NCBI GenBank assembly: GCA_911810475.1
Contig: OU461276.1
Coordinates: forward strand, 1,021,501-1,085,500
Reading direction: 5' to 3'
Length of the DNA stretch: 64,000 nt
Origin: Candidatus Celerinatantimonas neptuna
Lineage (GTDB): Bacteria > Pseudomonadota > Gammaproteobacteria > Enterobacterales > Celerinatantimonadaceae
The notes beneath the pieces are model-generated. The model did no database searches, was not told where the DNA came from, and saw only the letters and a program-made list of their open reading frames with translations. Below, in pieces: positions 57,847 through 64,000 of the stretch. The position numbers and the translations under genes were made by a program. Every line of letters begins with the position of its first letter. The first letter of the stretch is position 1.

Positions 57847-58036
57847 AACGGATTCCTGCTCTTAAATTCTAGTAATGAGTTGCCTATGCAACAGTAACAT
57901 TTTACCACTCTACCGCGTTTACTGATCCCTGTCATGGTTTTAGCGATGGTCAATCGCTGACAATGATGTCGGAGATTAGCTTGATAAACCTTCTTTCGGA
58001 GATAAAACACTATTCAGCGCTCAAATAAGCATGCCA

Positions 58037-59152
58037 TTAATGAATCTTTTTATCCGTCATCGAACCACTGTACACCCTGTAAGCTGATGTCACTTTCTTC
58101 AGGTATCGCCGGGTTTCCTGATAAGGAAGATGGTGCTCCAAATGTTGATAAACCTGCTCAAATGAAAGCCGGTTTATTATCTTAACCGCTGGCTTTAAAC
58201 GTTTTGAGCGATCCGAATTAAACGCAGAGGCTACATTCCCCATCCCGGTATTGTATGCCGCAATCATGCAATACATCCGGCTTCTTTGATCTTTAATACT
58301 TGCCAGATAACGCTGATTGAGCAAATAGAGATAACCACTACCAAATTGCAAGTTAGTCTTCGCATCAAACAGATCTTCCTTACTAGGATGTCGATGGATG
58401 CGATTCAGTTTCTGGTTCACATCCAGCCCTGCCGATGCAGGTACAATTTGCATGAGTCCAAACGCAGGAATAGGTGACTGAGCTAAAGGATTAAATGCCG
58501 ACTCAGTTTTTATCACACTCAAAATTAAAGCCGGATCAAGCTGGTACTGTCGAGCCAGACGATGCACTTGCGATAAATAAGGCCCAGCCCGTCGCTTCGT
58601 TTGAATATCTAATTTAATCGTCATCTGCTGAATTATCTGTCCCTTATCGCCTTTGAGCTGCTTGTGAGTCACTTGAGTTTCAGGGATGTGACGTTTCTCA
58701 CCGGTCATCGATTCCAACAGAGTTTGCTTTTTCTGAGATACTTTTTTAAGTTTCAAAAGCAGATCAGATTTTAACGTCTGGGTAACCGTCTCTTTTGATA
58801 ACTGAGCTAAAACAGCAGATGAAGATGGTAGCGATTTGCCATCAATTGATTCAACCCGAATTTCGTTATGCGCATAATCTAATACTGTTTTTACTGATAA
58901 ATCAGGACTGTATTGCACATATTGTTGCCGACCTGGCATCTCTGCATGCGTTTGCCATTTTTCCCTTAGCTTTCGCTTAAAAGCCTGATAGCGCTGTTGG
59001 TATTGAGTCTTATATTGATGAAAACTGGTCTGTTGTTTTTGTAGCCATTGCTGATATGAATTTGCTCCAGAGGCAACGCTCATAAAAGGAGCGATGGCAA
59101 CCAGCACACCCACAACTAACGCAATCAGATATTCCTTCATCATTCTCCTCAT
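58037..59152 (-). CDS. Membrane-bound lytic murein transglycosylase, MltC-like
   Basis: 371 residues. An N-terminal signal or anchor helix (about 6-27), a middle DUF3393-like region (about 30-200) and a C-terminal SLT domain with ILSVIKTESAFNPLAQSPIP (catalytic Glu), AFGLMQIVPAS and MIAAYNTGMGNVA. It cleaves peptidoglycan glycan chains in the periplasm. No lipobox cysteine is seen, unlike E. coli MltC. Closely spaced ATG codons at 59152, 59143 and 59140 with GAGGAG between make the exact start uncertain. Confidence 0.85.
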   Translation of the reverse strand: MRRMMKEYLIALVVGVLVAIAPFMSVASGANSYQQWLQKQQTSFHQYKTQYQQRYQAFKRKLREKWQTHAEMPGRQQYVQYSPDLSVKTVLDYAHNEIRVESIDGKSLPSSSAVLAQLSKETVTQTLKSDLLLKLKKVSQKKQTLLESMTGEKRHIPETQVTHKQLKGDKGQIIQQMTIKLDIQTKRRAGPYLSQVHRLARQYQLDPALILSVIKTESAFNPLAQSPIPAFGLMQIVPASAGLDVNQKLNRIHRHPSKEDLFDAKTNLQFGSGYLYLLNQRYLASIKDQRSRMYCMIAAYNTGMGNVASAFNSDRSKRLKPAVKIINRLSFEQVYQHLEHHLPYQETRRYLKKVTSAYRVYSGSMTDKKIH

Positions 59153-59362
59153 ATTCCATTACACAGCAACTAAGACAAAACCACTCGAACCTACATCATC
59201 GATACAATCCATGTCTTCACTTGCAATCATGAAAACTCAGATGCCCATTCAAATTTAAATTTAAGTACAACCAGAACAATCCGTCCCAGTGCGTGATAAC
59301 ATTAAGGTTAAATATTCTCAGCCCTTGAAATTAAGGGCTGAGCTGGAGGTTATTCACAGATT

Positions 59363-59965
59363 TTAACGTAATTGATTGCGTAGTTTATCCAGCGATTCAT
59401 CCGCCTGTGCTTTCAAAAACTGTTGATAAAGCTCAGGAGAATCTTTCTGACTCAATGCATTTTTAACCAGTCGATCCACATTCTGGTCATAAGCGACCCG
59501 ATTCATTCCGATTAAAATATACAGGCCACCAGCCGGGCTGATTTTAGTCTGGTAAATACGGGCATGAGTTAACGTCATCACGGCCAACGCTTTTTGGATC
59601 CGTTCAACTTTATCCCGACTATTCACGTTGGTTTTATCACCTTTAGATGATTGAACATCTGATTTGGTATCTGTAGTCAACCGTAATAAACGGCTTTGAA
59701 TTTCACTACTAAACTGAGCAGCCAGTCGTCCTCTGGCTTCTGCTGCCGCAATATCGGTCATCATGCCTGGACCGCTTGCCATTTTTCTGGAATACCCCAT
59801 GGCCTGCACGGTCAACCCTTGAACCGGTTGATCACAAACCCAGCCAGGTGCTTTATCTGAAGGGGAATCAGGATATGTGCAACCACTGTAGTCCAATCCT
59901 GTGCGGTTACTACATCCGGCTAATAAGAGGACACTCACCAGCATGGCTAAAAAAGAAAATCTCAT
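59363..59965 (-). CDS. Lipoprotein with LPP20-like domain
   Basis: 200 residues. The lipobox LLLAGC predicts lipidation at Cys18. Then a repeat-poor domain with AAAEARGRLAAQFSSEIQSR resembles LPP20-type lipoproteins. The C-terminal part (about 120-200) is helical. It is the last gene of a three-lipoprotein operon (61989 to 59363) and follows its neighbour by about 20 bases. Function unknown; LPP20-like proteins often act with cell-envelope or flagellar structures. Confidence 0.75.
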   Translation of the reverse strand: MRFSFLAMLVSVLLLAGCSNRTGLDYSGCTYPDSPSDKAPGWVCDQPVQGLTVQAMGYSRKMASGPGMMTDIAAAEARGRLAAQFSSEIQSRLLRLTTDTKSDVQSSKGDKTNVNSRDKVERIQKALAVMTLTHARIYQTKISPAGGLYILIGMNRVAYDQNVDRLVKNALSQKDSPELYQQFLKAQADESLDKLRNQLR

Positions 59966-59986
59966 CAGGTCAAATCCTTTTAATTG

Positions 59987-61027
59987 TTAGTTAATACCAG
60001 GCAATTTGATGCACCGTCCCAGCAATTCATATTCACCGGGCTCACATTTTCCATAGTCCAGTTTAACTATATCACCAATGCGGATTTTTTTGATTAAAGC
60101 CTCGTCATCAACATAAATATAAGAACCATAACTATCGATATTATCGGTCATGACACCTTCTCCCAATAACGTCAGACGACTATGCACTTCATGAGTAATC
60201 GGATTTTCACTTTTCTCTTTACGATAAATTTTAACTTTTGCTTTAGCAACGGCGCCTTGACGAGCATTCATCGTCGTCATAAATAACGCAGATTCTCCAT
60301 CTTTATCATTCACATCCCGACGTTCGATGATATAAGCTGCCGGGGCAATATCATTGAGAGTTTTAGCACTACCTGATTTAATCGCATCTTCAATTGCACG
60401 GCTCATTAACCCCCGCAGCTCACCACGGCTCATAGGACAAGACGAACGACGGCTCTGGGAGCTATGTGAAGACGATCCTTCATATTCATAGTTATTAACC
60501 AACTGCATTGAAGGGATTCGATAAACCCGTACATAAATTTTCGCACGCCCATTAAATGAACAGCGTGGTGCAACATGGCGACTATAGCCTTTGCTATCAA
60601 CCCACGAATGCCCTTCAGTAAAGTCTTTACTATAAGTTAGAGAAACCAACTTCGGCATCATTGCAATATCAGCGATATTTGGCCCATTCTTGCGGTAAAC
60701 ACCACTTTTTTCAGCCGCTAATAATTCCCCTTTTAATTTTTTGGCCAGACTTCGGTCAACAATCGTATTACCGGAATTTAGTAACCGTTGAGTGAATAAT
60801 TCATATGCCTGAGACGCATATGGTGTCTGTGAAGACGCAGTTGTTTCAAAAGGAAGCACAACAATTTTCTGACCAAGTCCTTTCATCTGAGCTTTCAATT
60901 GAGCTGCAGTCGGGGCATATACTGCCTCTGGAATTTTGGTCACATGTGTTTGATTCAATTTAGGAATTGAGGTACACCCGGCTAGCATGAGCAATGCTAT
61001 TGAACTCGTAAACAGTTTTAATCTCAT
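59987..61027 (-). CDS. Lipoprotein with a CsgG-like fold and C-terminal SH3-like tail
   Basis: 346 residues. The lipobox LMLAGC (Cys18) comes first. GQKIVVLPFETTASSQTPYA, then a core like CsgG-type secretion lipoproteins, follows; the end (LLGEGVMTDNIDSYGSYIYV, KIRIGDIVKLDYGKC) looks like an SH3-type beta domain. Its ATG overlaps the upstream gene's stop by four bases (61024-61027), a sign of tight coupling. Envelope location is clear; the role is not. Confidence 0.7.
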   Translation of the reverse strand: MRLKLFTSSIALLMLAGCTSIPKLNQTHVTKIPEAVYAPTAAQLKAQMKGLGQKIVVLPFETTASSQTPYASQAYELFTQRLLNSGNTIVDRSLAKKLKGELLAAEKSGVYRKNGPNIADIAMMPKLVSLTYSKDFTEGHSWVDSKGYSRHVAPRCSFNGRAKIYVRVYRIPSMQLVNNYEYEGSSSHSSQSRRSSCPMSRGELRGLMSRAIEDAIKSGSAKTLNDIAPAAYIIERRDVNDKDGESALFMTTMNARQGAVAKAKVKIYRKEKSENPITHEVHSRLTLLGEGVMTDNIDSYGSYIYVDDEALIKKIRIGDIVKLDYGKCEPGEYELLGRCIKLPGIN

Positions 61028-61989
61028 TGATAATATCCATTCGATCCTTTAGTTAAGCCAAAACTTTTCCATAATCCCTGTTGCGTTATTTTATCAGCAG
61101 CCAGCGCCGAGGCTGCTTTAAACGCTACCTGGCGCTGCGAAATCGAAGCCCCCTGCATACGCCAGTGGCTTTCACTTAAAACCCCTCGATCATCAACTAA
61201 TTGCCCGAAAAACTGCATGGTTGCAACCTGCTGATTATAAATGACTTCATAGTCTGTTTTTGTTCGATAACGGAGAATTAAAGCACACTGACGACAAGAA
61301 GATGCTCTTAGATCTTTTTTATCTAACAAATCAATAATACGGCGGTTAATCGCATCATTATCCCCCTCAATTTTAACAGTCAGAGGGATCGCCTTAATGA
61401 CTTTTCTGAGATGAGCAAGCAATTGACTGGGTTGAGGCGTGTCTTGCAATATAGAGCGTTGCATCGCAATTGAATCAGCCCTTGCAGCCGATTTAAGCTG
61501 CCCTCTGGCCTTGCGCCACCAGTCAAAAACAGATTGATTAGGCTGTTTTTTTTCAGCAGAGGTCACTTGAGTGGCCAGCTTGTCATATTGCTGTTGCCAG
61601 GCATTGGCCAGCGCAGGCTTATTAAGCTTCACCAACACCCGGACTCGCTGTTTGTGCTCATCAATATCTTTTTCAATTATCTGGAAATGGCTGAAATTGA
61701 CATCCGCAACAGTGGTTCGGATATTACGGTCAGCATATTGATCAAAAGCAGCATTTGTTTCTTGTGTACGAACCGATAATTTTGCTGATAAGCGGGTTTC
61801 CAACTGACCGGCTATCGATGCCAGAGCCTGTTGTTTGGCTTCGTCAAGAGATGAGCCCTCACCGATCCCATAAAGCCATTGAGCAGAATCAGCTGGAGTA
61901 TGGGTCCACCATTTCGGTAAAGGATGAATATGAGTTGCACACCCCAAAAAGGTAAGCGCTAATAATGCACTTAAGAAATAGTTTTTCAT
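61024..61989 (-). CDS. LPP20-family lipoprotein
   Basis: 321 residues. Signal peptide and lipobox LALTFLGC (Cys about 17). The first domain (about 30-130) carries YGIGEGSSLDEAKQQALASI, typical of LPP20/FlgP-like proteins, followed by a second domain with CRQCALILRYRTKTDYEVIY. The start at 61989 gives a proper signal peptide (MKNYFLSALLALTF); the frame reaches further upstream. It heads the three-gene lipoprotein operon. Confidence 0.78.
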   Translation of the reverse strand: MKNYFLSALLALTFLGCATHIHPLPKWWTHTPADSAQWLYGIGEGSSLDEAKQQALASIAGQLETRLSAKLSVRTQETNAAFDQYADRNIRTTVADVNFSHFQIIEKDIDEHKQRVRVLVKLNKPALANAWQQQYDKLATQVTSAEKKQPNQSVFDWWRKARGQLKSAARADSIAMQRSILQDTPQPSQLLAHLRKVIKAIPLTVKIEGDNDAINRRIIDLLDKKDLRASSCRQCALILRYRTKTDYEVIYNQQVATMQFFGQLVDDRGVLSESHWRMQGASISQRQVAFKAASALAADKITQQGLWKSFGLTKGSNGYYQ

Positions 61990-62185
61990 ATCTATACGAA
62001 TAAGTATCCATACTACGTTCAAATAGACAATGGATTAATCCTCTTAAAAAATAACCACAAGCAGAATAGATGAACCACAATAAACCCCACTGCGATTCCA
62101 AGTAATATAAATGATAGTCGAAGAATAAAAAATGACGTAAAGAGGATATAAAGAACCGTAAAAAGAATAAAAACAAACCGCAGAG

Positions 62186-62218
62186 CAGGTATTCATTTCA
62201 CTTAGAAATGAATACCTG
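62186..62218 (-). terminator. Perfect 14-bp hairpin after trpS
   Basis: CAGGTATTCATTTC, loop ACTTA, GAAATGAATACCTG, nine bases after the trpS stop. On the reverse strand a T-rich stretch begins a few bases beyond. It is a probable terminator of the rpe-gph-trpS operon. Confidence 0.6.
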
Positions 62219-62227
62219 AAAATGACC

Positions 62228-63229
62228 TCAAGCAGGAACAAATCCCAGGGCATCATAAACCGAAGCGAGCACAACAGATGCTTTTTCTCTGGCCTGAAAA
62301 GCGCCTTTGACCATAACTTCATGAAGTGCAGTTTCATCCTGTCGCAGCTCCTGATAGCGAGTCTGAACAGGTTCAAGCATTGCAATAACAGCCGCAGCCG
62401 TATCTTTTTTCAAATGGCCATACATCTTATCTTCATAATATTCAATAAGTTTATCCATCGAGTCTCCGGTTGAAATCGACAACAGCATGAGCAGGTTCGA
62501 GACGCCCGGTTTCTTAATCGGATCATAAAATATACACGCATGTTCATCTGAATCAGTCACTGCCGATTTGATCTTCTTCTCAATCTGTTTTGGCGTGTCA
62601 TTTAACAGAATAAATGCCTTCGGATTATCATCTGATTTAGACATTTTTTTCGATGGATCCTGTAAAGACATAACTTTAGCACCCATCTGAGGAATAAACG
62701 GCTCAGGAATAGTAAAAATGTCGCCATATAAATTATTAAAACGAACTGCTATATCCCGGGTTAACTCCAAATGTTGCTTCTGATCTTCGCCGACAGGCAC
62801 ACGGGTCGCCTGATAGAGTAAAATATCAGCCGCTTGTAGTACCGGATATCCATATAAGCCGACGTTGATATTATTAGCATTTTTGGCTGATTTATCTTTA
62901 AACTGGGTCATTCGACTCAACTCGCCCATTTGGGTATAACAGTTCAGAACCCATCCTAATTGAGCATGCTCCGGAACATGAGACTGAACAAAAATGGTGC
63001 TTTTTTGGGGGTCAAGACCGCAAGCCATATACATTGCCAGCCCATCGAATGTCCGTTCTCGCAGTAGTTTCGGATCCTGACGAACCGTAATTGCATGCAA
63101 ATCAACCATCATAAAATAGCAATCGCAATTTTGCTGCATAGGTAGCCACTGATGAATTGCCCCGATGTAGTTTCCTAACGTTAAATTACCAGAAGGCTGA
63201 ATACCACTGAGAACAACAGGTTTAGTCAT
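62228..63229 (-). CDS. trpS: Tryptophanyl-tRNA synthetase
   Basis: 333 residues, a class-I synthetase with the HIGH-like [13 protein letters not shown] and the KMSKS motif [13 protein letters not shown]. It charges tRNA-Trp. It follows gph by 10 bases in the conserved order rpe-gph-trpS. Confidence 0.98.
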   Translation of the reverse strand: MTKPVVLSGIQPSGNLTLGNYIGAIHQWLPMQQNCDCYFMMVDLHAITVRQDPKLLRERTFDGLAMYMACGLDPQKSTIFVQSHVPEHAQLGWVLNCYTQMGELSRMTQFKDKSAKNANNINVGLYGYPVLQAADILLYQATRVPVGEDQKQHLELTRDIAVRFNNLYGDIFTIPEPFIPQMGAKVMSLQDPSKKMSKSDDNPKAFILLNDTPKQIEKKIKSAVTDSDEHACIFYDPIKKPGVSNLLMLLSISTGDSMDKLIEYYEDKMYGHLKKDTAAAVIAMLEPVQTRYQELRQDETALHEVMVKGAFQAREKASVVLASVYDALGFVPA

Positions 63230-63239
63230 TGGCTTTTTC

Positions 63240-63932
63240 CTACATTACCGACGGATGAATCAAGATATTTTGAATTGAATCGAATTGATCAATAGCCCAG
63301 TCAGGCTCACTCTCCTGAATCGGAACTCCATAGTTATATCCATATGTCACGCCGATACTCGGACATCCTGCTGCCTTAGCCGCTAAGATGTCATTGCGAG
63401 AATCTCCAACCATCAGCATTTGCTCTGGATTGAGTTGTCGTTTCTCCAATACATATTGCAATGGAAATGGATCCGGTTTTCGCTTTTCAAGCGAATCGCC
63501 ACCCAAAACCACATCAAAATAATGGCTTAATCCCAACTGTTCTAATAAAGGAGAAGTGAAATCAAACGGTTTATTCGTCACAACCGCCAAGGGCAGGTTT
63601 TGCGTCTGCAGCCATTGCAGAGTCTCAACAACACCATCATATGGTTTAGTATTGACACACAAGTTTTGAGCATAGAGTCGGTCAAATTTTGCTTTAGCGT
63701 CTTCATAGAGTGTGTCACTTAGATCATTTGCAACAAACTCACTGCCACTCAAAGCTCTTTTGACGAGCATCGGGACACCGTTACCAACCCACTGATGAAT
63801 CAATGCCATATCAAATGTGTCACGATTAAGCTCTTCAAGCATCAGATTAATAGCTAACGATAAGTCTGGGCCACTGTCAATTAAGGTGCCATCTAAATCA
63901 AATGATACCGCTTTTATTTGATCTAACTTCAT
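63240..63932 (-). CDS. gph: Phosphoglycolate phosphatase
   Basis: 230 residues of the HAD superfamily. Motif I is [19 protein letters not shown], motif [11 protein letters not shown] and motif [23 protein letters not shown]. It removes the phosphate of 2-phosphoglycolate formed in DNA repair. The ATG overlaps the stop of the upstream rpe gene (ATGA). Confidence 0.96.
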   Translation of the reverse strand: MKLDQIKAVSFDLDGTLIDSGPDLSLAINLMLEELNRDTFDMALIHQWVGNGVPMLVKRALSGSEFVANDLSDTLYEDAKAKFDRLYAQNLCVNTKPYDGVVETLQWLQTQNLPLAVVTNKPFDFTSPLLEQLGLSHYFDVVLGGDSLEKRKPDPFPLQYVLEKRQLNPEQMLMVGDSRNDILAAKAAGCPSIGVTYGYNYGVPIQESEPDWAIDQFDSIQNILIHPSVM

Positions 63933-64000
63933 ATGGATTCCAATGCCTCTCGCATGCCAGAAATCGCCTGATGATAATCTGGCTGATTAAAAATCGCAGA
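63929..64000 (-). CDS. rpe: Ribulose-phosphate 3-epimerase, C-terminal end (cut by window edge)
   Basis: The last 23 codons, SAIFNQPDYHQAISGMREAL then ESI, and a TGA overlapping the gph start. The sequence resembles the Rpe C-terminus (FxxPDYxxxIxxMR) and the gene order rpe-gph-trpS is standard. The rest lies beyond 64000. Confidence 0.85.
   Translation of the reverse strand, partial: SAIFNQPDYHQAISGMREALESI

Overview
The window is a chromosomal segment of a gammaproteobacterium. The signs are the crp / yhfA (OsmC-like) / prkB / yheU cluster, the rpe-gph-trpS operon, ssb–MFS–uvrA, the glpD/glpR/glpFK regulon, ahpCF, and pabA beside astC-astA-astD. The gene content suggests the Vibrionales/Aeromonadales neighbourhood (for example a Celerinatantimonas- or Vibrio-like lineage), but I cannot name the species from the sequence.

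The window has two halves. Positions 1 to about 19.5 kb are accessory and decaying: TPR proteins, a small NTPase, an IS3-family element, IS110, ISAs1 and IS3 remnants, a chemoreceptor, a two-component system with a Met-rich sensor beside a Met/His-rich periplasmic protein, and a broken threonine-kinase / PLP-enzyme / ATP-grasp cluster. It also holds a TudS-type protein with a disrupted paralogue, a truncated EamA transporter and a KAP-like P-loop NTPase split by a frameshift in a T7 tract. Between about 4.6 and 19.5 kb, nearly every gene block is separated by a copy of one hairpin repeat, always in the same orientation. Two IS110-type elements sit in the same position of that repeat. I saw no copy after 19.6 kb.

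From about 19.6 kb to the end lies ordinary, mostly intact chromosome: ssb, a YajR-like MFS protein, uvrA, an aldehyde dehydrogenase and glycerol catabolism (GlpF uptake, GlpK phosphorylation, GlpD oxidation, GlpR repression, with GlpR operator-like sites). Next come a DUF1127 protein, a MiaA of unusual (Bacteroidetes-like) type, DUF3624, an SGNH hydrolase, a frameshifted DUF985 cupin, an MFS pump with an AraC regulator, an M20 peptidase divergent from a LysR regulator, and an MHS-family MFS. Then follow yheU-prkB, the OsmC-like gene, crp, an ABC-F ATPase, ahpF/ahpC, a DUF1338 protein, and a porin with LacI-type palindromes upstream. A frameshifted IS982-family element, arginine succinyltransferase genes (astC, astA, astD), pabA, a lytic transglycosylase, a three-gene lipoprotein operon, and trpS-gph-rpe complete the window, with rpe cut by the edge.

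I found no CRISPR array, rRNA or tRNA gene by eye. The most interesting material is the hairpin-delimited accessory block, the decayed biosynthetic cluster at 11.5–14.3 kb, the Met-rich signalling locus at 6.5–9.3 kb, and the palindromic operators before the porin.
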